Positions 23,397 through 35,900 of a DNA stretch of 64,000 nt are shown here, one piece after another. The stretch is from Tubulanus polymorphus (lineage: Eukaryota; Nemertea; Palaeonemertea; Tubulaniformes; Tubulanidae). The notes beneath the pieces were generated by a model. The model was given only the letters and a program-made list of their open reading frames with translations, did not search any database and was not told where the DNA came from. The stretch covers positions 21,426,153 to 21,490,152 of the forward strand of contig NC_134028.1 in NCBI RefSeq assembly GCF_964204645.1, given 5' to 3'. Both the position numbers and the translations under genes were made by a program. How positions within the stretch are numbered: position 1 is the first letter of the stretch; each line of letters begins with the position of its first letter.

Positions 23397-23966
23397 GATT
23401 TATACGGAAGCGATAAGGGGCCTCGAGATGTCGCGTTCCAACTCGACAAGTCGTCATATTTATGTCGATATATCGCGATATATCGCGTCAAGTCGACATG
23501 AGTATGTCGATATATCTTGACGATTTGACGACATATTCCGTTTTCTCGACCATTTTCCTCGCGACAAGTCGATATATTTATGACGACTTGAAACTCAGTC
23601 GTCTTATTTCTGGTGTCTTCGTCTTCTATATCGGCGCGTCGTCAAATTTATGGCGACTTGTCGTGACCTTATTGCGACTTGTCGACAAAAAATGTCGTCA
23701 TGTCACGAAGTTTATTCGACAAATCAACTTTCCAATGTCGACTGTGAAGCCGTGTCACCGAAATCATGTCGTCAGATCACGATAGCCTTCTCGATAACTC
23801 GACAAAATTTTGTCGACTAGCGAGGATACACCGACAAGTCGATGCAGATACGTCGACTTGTTTTGACGTCGCGAAAAGTGATATTGTTTCTAACATTGAT
23901 GGACGTTAAAATTTAAGCAAAGCCTTTTTTGCATGATCTAGAAGCCGTTAAAAAGCATTATTAAAT

Positions 23967-24245
23967 TTACGAGGCAGAAAATAATATACCCAAGTAGCAA
24001 TAGTTACGGACAATTTCAATCACCAAACCATCATAGTTAAAAGTGTGATTATTAAGGAGATTTCCTCCTTTATTAAAAATTACAATCTTAGTTTTATTCA
24101 AGTTCACTGTAAAGCCCCATTTTCTACAGTAGGTGTCAAGATTGCCTAGAGCCTTCTGAAGACGCTGACTTAGAGATAAGGACGAGTTATTAAAAGCCAA
24201 AGGTTGCATGTAGAAATAGGTTAAAGAGGAGAGGGATGAGGACAC
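23967..24245 (-). mobile_element. Non-LTR reverse transcriptase fragment inside B-C
   Basis: The minus strand encodes LQKALGNLDTYCRKWGFTVN followed by LNKTKIVIFNKGG and NYCYLGILF, the segment after the YADD box in LINE reverse transcriptases. About 90 residues remain open. Confidence 0.75.
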
Positions 24246-24518
24246 AGCCCTGTTTAACTCTAATTTTGGATTAAATAAGCCTTATATAGCAAAATATCAA
24301 AAAGGGTTATTTTCAGCGGACAGCTTAAATATGTAAAACTCCTTAAAATTTGAAATCCAGAAATCAGCCAGGTGTTATGCTGCGGCGATTGTTCTGAAAA
24401 ATAATTTGATCGCAACTGGACCTTTGGGATGCGATGTGCTAAAAACAACTGGAAGTTATTCCTATTGTTTTCAACTTGTTCTGCCTTGTGTTTTCCTTCT
24501 CCATAGCAGGGGTAGTCT

Positions 24519-24585
24519 AGAGTACATAAGATCGATCTACGAGCAAGATCATCTTAATTGCTCGTAGATCGATCTTATGTACTCT
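24519..24585. repeat. Perfect 28-bp hairpin
   Basis: Arms at 24519-24546 and 24558-24585 are exact complements, separated by 11 bases. It could form a cruciform or an RNA stem-loop. There is no T-run or other terminator signal. Confidence 0.9.
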
Positions 24586-24845
24586 GATAAGATGAACGTC
24601 TGGTTAAATTTTTTTAGTAAGCAGGCGCGGATCCAATGGGGCTTCAGCCGACCCGGACTCTATTTTTGATCAGGCTTACTATCTCGCATGTGGGAAGCAT
24701 ATGGGAATGTTACTAAAACGACTGTGAGCATCATTTAACCTTGGATGATTACTCCAAGATTTAACACAGCAGTTACAGTGTAACAGTGTACTTTATAGTA
24801 GTGACAAATTCCCTCTTAATTAAGTACCGGTAATACCTGCAACCT

Positions 24846-24950
24846 GGACCCGGTTCCACAGTTGTGAGTTAGAGTTAACTCTGAGTTAAAATTAGTTCAT
24901 TCTCAATGTGTTAACTCAGGGTCAAATCTTAACTCCGAACTGTGGAACTG
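24846..24950. repeat. Dispersed palindrome, copy 1
   Basis: Ends GGACCCGGTTCCACAGTT and AACTGTGGAACTG are inverted, with GAGTTAACTC-rich sequence between. Two relatives lie at 45092-45202 and 51521-51614. This is a MITE-like family of about 100 bp. Confidence 0.65.
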
Positions 24951-26075
24951 CAGCCTGGTTTTTATGATACTGCCACCAAACGTCCTTTTCTGTTGAAAAC
25001 CGTTTTAACTTTTGTTCTATCTTGATTAGTTTACAAGATATCGGCTGATAAACCTTAGCCTGTAACGGCTGTCATTATGCCTCTGATACAAAAATGTATG
25101 AGAGTTGAAAAGTTTATAAACAGTTTGCAATTTTCAGAATCATTTTAAGTGTGGTATCCATCGAAAACCGAAAACTTCGGTAACATTAATCAATATTAAA
25201 TTAGTAATTAATTAATGAATAATTAATCAATTTTCTCTATTCCAACATTTATCAGGATTGGGACCATCAGTTATACTTTGTTCTTTTTGAATGTCCTTGA
25301 TTTCTTTTTTTGATTCAGTTTTTATGTCCACCCGGATGTTATGAAATGGGGTATAGCTTTACGACCAGTCAGTCCACAGTACAAACCTCAAACCTCCATT
25401 CAGACTAATCTTTCATCGTCCATTCAGACTTTCATCGTCATCTCAAAAGGCAAGGTCGAATCTTCATTAAGGTGGTGGGACCAGGTTTAGAAATTCAACT
25501 TTTCCAGTGGGTAAAATTTTGTCGAGTTATCGAGAAGGCTATCGTGATCTGACGACATGATTTCGGTGACACGGCTTCACAGTCGACATTGGAAAGTTGA
25601 TTTGTCGAATAAACTTCGTGACATGACGACATTTTTTGTCGACAAGTCGCAATAAGGTCACGACAAGTCGCCATAAATTTGACGACGCGCCGATATAGAA
25701 GACGAAGACACCAGAAATAAGACGACTGAGTTTCAAGTCGTCATAAATATATCGACTTGTCGCGAGGAAAATGGTCGAGAAAACGGAATATGTCGTCAAA
25801 TCGTCAAGATATATTGACATACTCATGTCGACTTGACGCAATATATCGCGATATATCGACATAAATATGACGACTTGTCGAGTTGGAACGCGACATCTCG
25901 AGGCCCCTTATCGCTTCCGTAGATTTAGAATTGTACTCGAGCCAGAGCCGAATTAGCGAAGTTCTGTTCAGGTGTTAATTCTGAGCATATCGGCGATTTC
26001 TAACGAAGTGTGAGAGGAGAGTGAAGATACTTTGAAAGAATTCGTTTGGAAATACTGTAAAAATTATCTCATTTC

Positions 26076-26491
26076 TACGGAAGAAATAAGGGGCCTCGAG
26101 TTGTCGTGTTCCAACCCGACAAGTCGCCATATGTATGTCGACATAACGCGATATATAGCGTCAAGTCGACATGAATATGTCGACATATCGTGACGTTTTC
26201 ACGACAAATTTCGCTTTTTCGCCCATTTTCCACGGGACAAGCCGTCATTTGAAGACACGTCTAAATGTAAGATGAGGACGCCAGTAATATGACGACTGAG
26301 TTTCAAGTCGTCATGAATATGTCGACTTGTCGCGAGGAAAATGGTCGAGAAAACGAAATATGTCGTCAAAACGTCACGATATAGCGACATATTCAAGTCG
26401 ACTTGACGCGATATATCGCGGTATGTCGACATAAATATGACGACTTGTCGAGTTGGAACGCGACATCTCGAGGCCCTTTATCGCTTCCGTA
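26076..26491. mobile_element. TCGAC-rich TIR element D (416 bp)
   Basis: Same family as element A, in inverted orientation. Ends are TACGGAAGAAATAAGGGGCC and GGCCCTTTATCGCTTCCGTA. CATTTC at 26070-26075 and 26492-26497 is a 6-bp target duplication. Confidence 0.8.
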
Positions 26492-26499
26492 CATTTCCC

Positions 26500-27000
26500 A
26501 ATATGTTTAGATGAAATTATGTACTTCTAATTGATCAATCTAATATACTGAATATCCTGGAATTATCATATTTTTTATGTTGAATGTTTTTGTCATGTAA
26601 CTTGTAGGTATTAATGGGGCGTGAATGTGAGTGTGTGGGCGACTAGGCCTCTCAGGTAATAAGTTTATTTTTAACTTCACCTGTCGTCCAACATCCTATT
26701 TTACAATATTTTGTACAGAATCCTACTACTTTATATTGTAATTTAATTCGTAAATAAAACATTATTAATAAAATCTGCATGGGATGCAGATCAAGGGCGA
26801 AACAGTAAGTTCTTATTATTTCAATGCAGTCTCTGATTAATAGAAAATATTAATGTATGTCAATGATATTGATAATATAAACATTATCCCATTTATTAAT
26901 AGGGAATGGTGAAAAAGGCAATCGATTATTATCATTTGTATTATTATTGATACGTATTATTATATTATTTTCTAACTCTCTTACACATTTCTTATGACTT
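26500..27000. other. Intergenic, no gene seen
   Basis: AT-rich sequence with ATTATT-type simple repeats near 26820-26970. Confidence 0.5.
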
Positions 27001-27002
27001 GT

Positions 27003-27210
<208 letters not shown>

Positions 27211-27635
27211 TGTAAGACCATTTAGGATGGGCACCAATTTTTATGTTAAGTGTTAATCTGATTATATGTGTATGTCACATAAATGAATAAATAAGACAAT
27301 AAAATGAAATATTATCATTATCATTATCGTTATCATTAACACCTTATTCATCCTTGCACGTTCCATTGCACAGGGGCTCCTCGCCTCAGCACTTGCAGTT
27401 GTGTACAGCTCTAAAGCTTGCTTGGTGTCCCTCTCCGCATTGTCAATCAACTGTTCTATACATTTTGTTAATTATAAAGACTTTTGTGGAGAAAATAAAT
27501 CGTATCATATCATGGAGCATTGCGACACATACCGCATCGCGCTGTTGATTTATGCTCGTAGTCCCTTATGAAGCCATGCAGGAATGGGGGATTTTTTAGA
27601 TTACCCTGAAACATAATTCAACTTCGTTGTTACAG

Positions 27636-27758
27636 GCCCCAGGAACTTCAGGTTATCTTCAGATTTCGAAAGGCTCATACAAATCAAGCTGCGGTGTTGC
27701 CGGATTAACAGCTTGGAACAACATTGCTAAGTTCGTCATCAAAGATTATTTCCAATAA
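27636..27758 (+). CDS. Orphan terminal exon, possibly papain-like peptidase
   Basis: After a GTTGTTACAG acceptor, 40 codons run to TAA at 27756-27758, overlapping an AATAAA signal. GYLQISKG followed by SSCGVAGL recalls the C terminus of papain-family cysteine peptidases (GY..i.rG...CGI). No catalytic His/Asn exon or upstream exons were found, so this may be a gene remnant. The family assignment is weak. Confidence 0.3.
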   Translation, partial: APGTSGYLQISKGSYKSSCGVAGLTAWNNIAKFVIKDYFQ

Positions 27759-27843
27759 ATTTCATCAAATTGAATCAATGTTATAATATACTAATTTAAT
27801 TCGTGAATTTATAAACTGTTCGTACTAAATATACCGTGTAAAA

Positions 27844-27866
27844 ATATATATATATATATATATATA
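27844..27866. repeat. (TA)n at the right border of the 19 kb block
   Basis: A short TA run is followed immediately by ACACGGTAGGGAATATACATAG, which continues the GPCR upstream sequence interrupted at 8522. Confidence 0.7.
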
Positions 27867-28052
27867 CACGGTAGGGAATATACATAGTTGTTATTTCATA
27901 TGCATACACTATCCCATTACATTATATTTGTCATTTCAAAATACATTTTAGAGCGAGTTAGATTGAGTTGACGATTAACGATGATACGGCTGCGCAATGG
28001 TGGAGTCTGTAGATACAACCAGTGAATCTTTGTGCATCAAATTTTCACACTG

Positions 28053-28085
28053 AAAGCTTCTTTTATAAATCTAAATTGAAGCTTT
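28053..28085 (+). promoter_or_regulatory. TATA box inside a small hairpin, GPCR copy 3
   Basis: TATAAA at 28064-28069 lies between AAAGCTTC and GAAGCTTT, as in copies 1, 2 and 5. The promoter is preserved although the gene behind it is broken. Confidence 0.45.
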
Positions 28086-28146
28086 ACGAATAGTTATATT
28101 AGTGTGTGGAGTGTATTAACTTAAGAAACATCTCACTAGCTTCAAC

Positions 28147-29115
28147 ATGTTCTATAAATTTGAAACTTCAATACGCTTCATTTCCACTGCATGTCTATAT
28201 AGGAATTCCTGTAGCAGTGATAGGAATCATTCTTAATGTTCTATCAGTCGTCGTTTTGAATCAGATGTCAACAAAAAGCTTTTTTTTCTGTTGAAGTATC
28301 TCAGCGTGGCCGATAGTGCGTTTTTGTTCACCGATTTGAATTATAGGGGTTTAAGATACCTTATAACGATGATACAACTCGGGTTCGATGTATTCAGGAT
28401 GTCGGCTGCGATGCAACCACTGATGCTGATTTGTACAGTTACCGCCAAGGGCATAGCTGTACAGAATCGTAATTGGACGATAGTTCTAATGAGTTTAGAC
28501 AGACTCGTTCATGTTGCGTTTCCTTTTAAAGCTCTCAAATGGTTCACACGTAGTCGAAGTCTCGCTGTAGTGATTGCACTGACGTTACTTTCAATTTGTA
28601 GTCAAATTTATAAATACTTCTACCTCAGACTTAAATGGGCGAAACGAACTTGTCCCTACAGGAAACCCGGTTATAGAGTAATTTTTGGAAGGGTTAATGT
28701 ATCTGTCGGTCGGTTTTATGGTCCCACGTTAAGTTCGTTGGCACCGTTAATGTTTCTCGCAGCGTTCACCGTCGCAACGCTGATATTAACAATGCAAATA
28801 CGCAGGCGTCAAAAGGAAGTGGTTGCTAGTACTAGCGACAAAAATTCGACGCAAGCGATGAAAATGACATTATGTATCATAGGTTTACATGCATTATTTG
28901 AATTGCCCGGTGGTATGAACCTCATTCTGATCGGTTTGAAACGTTATAAAAAGATTAAATATCCAGTTGAAGGAATTACAGCTCCCGTGGTAGATCTACT
29001 CAATAGAATCGATTCGGTTAGTAACTTCATTATTTTTGTTCTAGCTAGTCCGTCCTTCCGTAAAGCGTTAAAAGATATTCTGTTCAAATGTCGATCAACA
29101 TACACACAAAGATGA
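28147..29115 (+). pseudogene. Class A GPCR, copy 3 (two frame-breaking deletions)
   Basis: The ancestral ATG is at 28147-28149. A 47-base deletion right after it, between short TGT repeats, removes the N terminus. A 10-base deletion near 28283 (AGCTTTTTTTTCTG against the longer form in other copies) breaks the frame between TM1 and TM2. From 28291 to the TGA at 29113-29115 the remaining six helices are open and close in sequence to copies 2 and 5, with DRL after TM3 and SNFIIFV in TM7. The clean downstream frame suggests recent inactivation. Confidence 0.85.
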
Positions 29116-29599
29116 ACTAGACTCAATGTACATAGTGTGCGAAGCAAAGATGGCGCTATACAGGGTCTACGCGTGACGTCACAGTGGGTCATATTGATCG
29201 TAAAGCGCCTTCAAGTCACGGTGTATAACTTATTCGGTAATAGTCCAATTCCCTCATAACTAGTCACAGTAAAATAAATCCAGTCGTGTATTAGGAGTCT
29301 GTGATTATTATCATTATTAGCAGTCTGTGTGATTCACGGGGAATGACGATTATAGATATTGCGCACAGTGTTGGACCCAGGCGTGCGCCCCCTATTTTTT
29401 TTCCGAGCAGAAAATGCTTTGCAATCCTGTTGCTTTCGTATGCCCTCTCCCCTTCAAAATGCTCGATCTGCCCCTGGCACAGGTGACATGAGAGAGGCGA
29501 GCACCGATGAGATTGTGCCTTTTATCTGTAATCCCTCCCTTCACAATGGGAGATAGATATCATTTGACAAAACAAAGCCAAAAGATCGTTTTGAAACGC

Positions 29600-30160
29600 C
29601 AAATAAGACGCATTCCAACTTTCAAAAGATCTAGCTTGGTATTTATTGAACATTGTCCCCATGAAACGTGGATAAAAATCCGTCACCTTTTGGACGACCA
29701 ATCTTGTAAAACTGCTATTAATTCATTAGTTATTTTCGAGACTACGCAAACTCTTTGCCGGCTGGTAAATTTGCATCTCGTATTGAATATCTGCAACTTT
29801 TCCAAAACAATGCAGCACGTTTAATGACGAGAACTAGAAAATGTGATCATATTACTTCTGTTTTACGTGAACCTAAAACTGGCTTCCCATCTCGGAAGGA
29901 GACAACAAGTTTTACTACTTGTTTTTTTTTTTTGCTCCAGTGTATTTACAAAACCTTTTTACTCAGTATGTTCCAAGCGGACCATTTAGATCTAGCAATG
30001 ATCCTATTTTAGTTATATATACCTTATTACTGTCGTGCTACTGGACGAAATGCTTTTACTTTCATAGCACTGATTTTATGGAATGTACAACCATAGGAAA
30101 TTCGAGAATGTCCAACTGTCTCAAGATAAAAAGACATTTACTCATTTTCCCCCCACGATC
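29600..30160 (+). mobile_element. LINE ORF2 3'-end fragment downstream of copy 3
   Basis: It is parallel to 7430-8000 at high identity: LQLFQNNAARLMTRT, TGFPSRKE, FTQYVPS and the final LWN block occur in the same order. It was copied with the GPCR unit, not inserted independently. Confidence 0.7.
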
Positions 30161-30840
30161 ATTGATCGTTTGCAACGTGTGAATGATTTCAAAAACACAT
30201 AATCAAAATTTTGATCATCAATTGGAAACTTTAATTGATAACTGAAAGGCTGCCATATTTCACGGCAAACTTTCATGGATTTTTGCCAATCCATTACACA
30301 AAGAAGTGCAAAAGTTCATTCAACGTATCATATATAATTGACCCCAACTGCATAGACCACCATAAAGAGGAGGTTATGTTCATAAACCAGAATTTTATAA
30401 ATGAATAGACAATCGATACTATGTATCGGAATTTTCAATGTTAAATTATTTTACCAAACAAAATCCATGACAAGATTTATGGATTAATTACGTTGAGAAT
30501 GATACGAATCTGTTACCATGCAGAATAATACATCGTAACAAACCGCGCGAGAAGATTAAAAAAGCCCTCGTCCCTCATCCCTTTCGGATCCTTATAGGCG
30601 ATATCCGTTTTAACTACAACGTGTATGAAACGACATAATACACTCTTATCCGTGTTCCGTGTCGTTCTATTCATTTGTATACATAATGCGGTCATTCCGC
30701 CTGATGATGGCTGTTTCTTAACAACTGAAATTGTCTGTGGTGTTTCTTGCTATGATCAATAGTTATCTCAAAAATACATATATAGAAATTCTCATTATGT
30801 ATTTTGGTTGTGTATCATAGGATTGTACAGTTACGTCACG

Positions 30841-31462
30841 TGGATTGGTGACGGCATCAGCCAAACAAAATCTACATATCCTCCACCAAAAAAATAGAAG
30901 ATTTATGATATATTTTTCTTGTTTCGGACCAATAGGCCCTCAGACTAGTGGGCTGTTCCGAAATATAGATCCTCAAAAATATCTTTCGTGAATTTCAGTT
31001 TGGGACTTTTCTTATGATAATGCTCAATAGCCACAGCGTTTTCAAGCAGCGCGATCGATGCAACAACAATTGTACTCCGGATGTTTCTTCGTGAAAGTAT
31101 ATCTATTTAGTTATCGCATCTTCACATCATTTCATTTACACAGTAGGGAAAAGACATACGTAGTTGTTATTCCATATGCATAAATTATCCCATTACATCC
31201 CCATTATATATATATTTGTTATTACCCGAATAGAGTAACTCTTTCGAATTTCATCTCAACTTACAAAACACATTCTATAGCGAGCTAGATTGAATTGAGG
31301 ATTGACGATGATAAATCTGCGCAATGGAGTCTGTTGATACAACCAGAAAATATTCGCGCATCAAATTTGCACATAATGAAAGCTTCTTTGTAAATCTAAA
31401 ATGAAGTTTTATCGATAGTTCGTGGACCGTAATGTCTCGAGGAACATCTCACTCACTGCAAC
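30841..31462 (+). promoter_or_regulatory. Upstream region of GPCR copy 4, TATA altered
   Basis: It aligns with the other upstream regions but lacks the palindromic insertion. The TATA-hairpin is changed: TTTATAAATC has become TTTGTAAATC, and the 3' arm GAAGCTTT has become GAAGTTTT. Copy 4 may use a different start or be weakly expressed. Confidence 0.45.
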
Positions 31463-32461
31463 ATGTACGGAAATGGGACGACGCCGCAGTTCTCCTCGGG
31501 AAGCTCCTTGTGTTCTATACATCTGAAACTTAAATACGCTTCATTTCCACTGCATGTCTATATAGGAATTCCTGTAGCAGTGACTGGAATCATTCTAAAT
31601 GTTTTATCAGTCATCGTTTTGAACCAAATGTCAACAAAAAGTTTTAATTCAACATTGTTTCTGTTGAAGTATCTAAGCCTCGCCGATAGTGTCTGTTTGG
31701 TCACCGATCTGAACTATAGGGGTTTAAGATACCTTATAACGATGATACAATTCGGGTTCGATGTATTCAGGATGTCGTCTGCGATGCAACCATTCATGCT
31801 GATTTGTACAGTAACCGCCAAGGGCATAGCTCTACAGAATCGTAATTGGACGATAGTTCTAATGAGTTTAGACAGACTCGTTCACGTTGCGTTTCCTTTT
31901 AAAGCCCTTAAATGGTTCACACGTAGGCGATGCCTTGTCGTAGTGATTTCATTGACGTTACTTTCAATTTGTAGTCAAATGTATAAATACTTCTACCTCA
32001 GACTCAAATGGGCGAAGCGAACTTGTCCCTACAGGAAACCCGGTTATAGAGTGATTTTTGGTAGGGTAAATACATCTGTAGGTCGGTTTTACAGTCCTAC
32101 CTTAAGTTCGTTGGCACCGTTAACGTTTCTCGCAGCGTTCGCGGTCGCAACGCTGATATTAACAATGCAAATACGCAGGCGTCAAAAGGAAGTGGCTGCA
32201 AGTACTAGCGACAAAAATTCGACGCAAGCGATGAAAATGACATTATGTATCATAGGTCTACATGCATTGTTTGAATTGCCCGGTGGAATAAACCACATTC
32301 TGATTGGTTTGAAACGTTATAAAGTGATTAGATATCCAATTGAAGGAATTGCACATCCCGTGGTTGGTTTGCTCAATAGAATCGATTCAGTTAGTAATTT
32401 CATTGTTTTTGTTCTAGCTAGTCCTTCTTTCCGTAAATCCTTTAAGAATATTCTGTTTTAA
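31463..32461 (+). CDS. Class A GPCR, copy 4 (332 aa)
   Basis: This intact single-exon receptor begins ATGTACGGAAATGGG. It has seven helices, Asp in TM2 (SLADS), DRL after TM3, paired Cys in TM3 and loop 2, and SNFIVFV in TM7. It ends IL-F-stop, shorter than copies 2 and 5. Residues distinct from copies 2 and 5 include FTRRRCLVVVIS in TM4 and YKVIRYPIEG in loop 3. From about 31716 to the stop it is nearly identical to pseudogene copy 1. A TIR transposon follows 27 bases after the stop. The ligand is unknown; peptide-receptor-like by motif only. Confidence 0.88.
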   Translation: MYGNGTTPQFSSGSSLCSIHLKLKYASFPLHVYIGIPVAVTGIILNVLSVIVLNQMSTKSFNSTLFLLKYLSLADSVCLVTDLNYRGLRYLITMIQFGFDVFRMSSAMQPFMLICTVTAKGIALQNRNWTIVLMSLDRLVHVAFPFKALKWFTRRRCLVVVISLTLLSICSQMYKYFYLRLKWAKRTCPYRKPGYRVIFGRVNTSVGRFYSPTLSSLAPLTFLAAFAVATLILTMQIRRRQKEVAASTSDKNSTQAMKMTLCIIGLHALFELPGGINHILIGLKRYKVIRYPIEGIAHPVVGLLNRIDSVSNFIVFVLASPSFRKSFKNILF

Positions 32462-32488
32462 TATCGATCATTAACACACAAAGATGAA

Positions 32489-34590
32489 GGTAGGGTCTGA
32501 AACGAGGCCCCAGCCCCCGCCGCGGCTGCGGCCACACGTCTGAAACACGGTCCCGGCCCCGGTCCCTGCCGCGACCGCACACGTCTTAAACACGGCCCCG
32601 GCCCCATTTAGGATGATACAAAAGATGCTAAAATTATAGATTATTTAGTATTTGATACTAATACGTATTGCAAGTAAATGTATCGGTTAGAGTTCTATTT
32701 GAATTTACTTTGCTCAGTTTGGTGAATCTTAAGAAGACAACTTGCCATCATGATCTTCCGGAAACTGAACACTGTGCTCTAATAAAAAAGCTTGACTCCA
32801 ACAAGCAAGAACACGGAAAGTAAAGCTAGGGATAAGTTGATTTTTGTATGTGTGAGAGAGTGCATGGAAGTGTGAATGAACCTTATTCTTCTGTGTAACA
32901 TTTCTTTTTTGGGGGCGGTATATCCTACAAGCTATGCTTTTTTAATCTCCCCTCTGATCAATTATGGCAACGTAATTAGTGTAAAAACATCATGATTTAA
33001 TTGTATATTATTTGTTATAAATTGCTATAAGGCCACACCAAAGAAAAGTCCTGTTTCTCTGACGGGGCAATCACCAAAATGGGTAGGTCGGTAGGCAATT
33101 TTTTTTTCTTTTTATAGAAAAAAAAATTTCGGGTATTCTTCTGACAGTGGGTAGGTCGCCGTAAATAATTTTTTACGGGACCAAATTTCCAGTTAAAGAT
33201 ATAATTAGCAGCTAGTCGACCACAATAATAAAGGGAAGTTGAAGTTTTTGTATTATATTTCACACTTGGAAACTGTTTATAAAAAGAAAAACATCAAAAT
33301 CTTGAATAGGTGTATAATATATTGTATACGGAATTCCTGGAATTTTACAATCCAAGGTCGCCATCAATATCTGATTAGCAACAACGTTGTCTGAGCACAC
33401 AAGTACCATATCCAGAATAAAATTGTATAATCCGATGTAATACGATATTTTTATCATGTCGTCTCGGTGCCGACATCACGATTTCACGAAAAAGAAAAAA
33501 TATTTACAAGAATGGAGAGCTTTGTAGTCGGTCAGCCACATATATATTTTTGAAAATAGTTATTTCATCCACAATTTTGAAATAGGGTCGGTAGGCAATT
33601 TTATTTTATTTCGAAAATAATTATTTGAAATGACGAAATATCGGGTCAGTCGGGCCCGAGAAACAGGGTTTTCTTTTGGTGTGGCCTAATTTTCAGAAAA
33701 TAAACACAACCAATTATATCGTTCATTTTACCCCACAAGTAGATACATAATATTCAACAAAAAGGAACTAAAGGAAATAAATATCTCAGTTTCCCTAAAG
33801 TAAATTATCCACATGAGCTTGTCGGGTATTGTATAGGTGTTGGCACAAAATAATGCACAACCTACAGAAAGTAAACACTACTATTTAGTTTTAGATCTTT
33901 AGTTTATATGTCTTAGGTTATATGTCATACTTAACCCAAGAACCAAAAAACCTTAGGTTCTGAAATATTGAGCTGCTTCTTCGTGCGGTCTGTCAACTAC
34001 CCTGGTCTTAACATAAATACTGCACGTATGCTTAAAAAATTGATAAATTTATGAAAGGTGCCTGTAGATTTCGTGGAACTTTTAATGCAATACCGCGGAG
34101 CGTTATCTTAGGGGTTTCTTGATTGAAAAAAATCATGTCAATGAGCCTGTCATCTGATTCTCCATCAACATTTTTTCCATGGGCAGATTTAGGGGTGGTC
34201 TCAGTGCCCAGATTCCTGCCTCCCCACTGGGATTATAGCCACTACGTAAAATAACTCGTATTAACAAACTGTATTATTTCATCAAGATTCATTCAAATAT
34301 AGCTCGCAAAGCAAGCGGCCAATTAGATCATCGGTTGTCCAGACAGAGTCGATTGAAGCTTAACCGTTCAAAGTTGAAATAGTCTAAATTTGAACTTTTG
34401 ATAGATATTAGAAAATCTCTTTCCTTTTTTATATTCTTTTTTCCTTACATTTGACCATTTAAACGAAAAAAGAGTGGCCACGGCCGTGTTTAATACGTGT
34501 GCGGCCGCGGCAGGGACCGGGGCCGGGACCATGTTTCAGACGTGTGGCTGCGGCCGCGGCCGGGGCCGGGGCCGTGTTTCAGACCCTACC
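32489..34590. mobile_element. 2.1 kb TIR transposon, second copy
   Basis: Nearly identical to 1806-3908, at the orthologous position after copy 4, with the same AAAGATGAA duplication (32480-32488 and 34591-34599). It shares the insertion event with the element at 1806, so it moved by segmental duplication, not transposition. Confidence 0.85.
33031..33686. mobile_element. Nested PIF/Harbinger-like MITE, second copy
   Basis: Same as 2348-3005, including the flanking TAA (33028-33030 and 33687-33689) and the GGCCACACC / GGTGTGGCC ends. It differs by small indels in homopolymer runs. Confidence 0.75.
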
Positions 34591-35900
34591 AAAGATGAAC
34601 TGCTCAATTTACATAGTGTGCGAAGCAAAGATGGCGCTATACAGGGCCTACACGTAACGTCACTGAGCGTCATATTGACCGTAAAGCGCCATAAAGTCAA
34701 AGTGTATAATTCATATTCACTAATAGTCGTCCACTTCCCTCGTAACTAACCATAGTAAAAATGCAGTCGTGTATTAGGAGCATGTACGTGAGATTTGCGG
34801 ACAAAATCACGATTAGATACCACACAGGCGGCATGAGAGGAAGAGATCGCAGTTTTTATCCGCAATCTCTCCCTCCCGTGTGTGAAATGTCATTCTGGCC
34901 AAACGAAGCCATCAGACCATTTTGAATGCTTAATGAGACATTCCCACTTGTAAAATAACCCAGCTACATTGACCATAAAAGTTATTTATACAGTATTTTC
35001 AAGTAAATGAAAAAAACATTCACACATTGACCACCACGATCATCGCCCCTTTGCAACGTGTGTCAATGATGTTAAAACGTTATAATCAAGACTTGAATCA
35101 TCAATTGCAAACTTAAATTAATAATTGAAGGCCGCCATATATTTCACTACAAATTTCAATGGTTTTTTAACAATCCATCACAAAGAAGTGCAAAAGTTCA
35201 ATGAATCATATAAAATTGATCCCAACTAGACATAGATATTCTAGTAATTTATGGAGGTTATATTGTTTATAACAGAATGTGATGAATGAATAGTATATTG
35301 ATATTATATATACATCGGAATCTTCAATGTTAAATTCTTTTACCAAACAAAATCCATAATACGATTTATAGATCAACTACCACAAAATGATATTTACCTC
35401 TCCTACAATACAGAGACTCATCGGTTATGTCTGGGGGATATTTATACCTATGGGGGGTTTTCCGGGGGTACTATTCCTGTTACCACGCAGAATACATTGC
35501 AGAAAACCGCGCGAGGACATTCGAAAAGCTAAAAAGGCCCATACGTGTCAGAGTCCCTCATCCCTCACCCCTATCCGATCCTGATAGGCGATATCCCTTT
35601 TTCCTTCGACGTATCAGTCGAATAAAACACTCCTATCCGTGTTTCGTGTCGTTCTATGCATTTGTATACATGCTACGGTCATTCCGCCTGATGATGGCTG
35701 TTTCTTAACAACTGAAATGTTCTGTGGTTTATTGGCTCTGTTCAAGAGCGATTCCAAAAATACATATATAGAGATTCTTATTATGCATTTTTGGTTGTGT
35801 ATCAAAGGATCATAAAGTTACGTCACGTGAACTGGTGACGCCATCAGCACAAATAAATTCAGATCCGTCCACTCAAAAAAAACATCTCGGTGAAATAGGT

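Larger units (their letters stand above)
23403..25921. mobile_element. TCGAC-rich foldback transposon B-C (2.5 kb)
   Basis: Inverted arms of about 410 bp (23403-~23815 and ~25507-25921) are almost identical: each encodes the same 107-residue shadow frame with one difference. Ends are TACGGAAGCGATAAGGGGCC and complement. GATTTA flanks both sides (23397-23402 and 25922-25927), indicating a 6-bp target duplication. The core holds a LINE fragment, a hairpin and a dispersed palindrome, but no transposase. Confidence 0.8.

Noticed and set aside
23462-23785. 107-residue frame, repeated at 25539-25862
   Set aside because: Identical because it lies in the inverted arms of a transposon; it is a by-product of TCGAC repeats with no domain.
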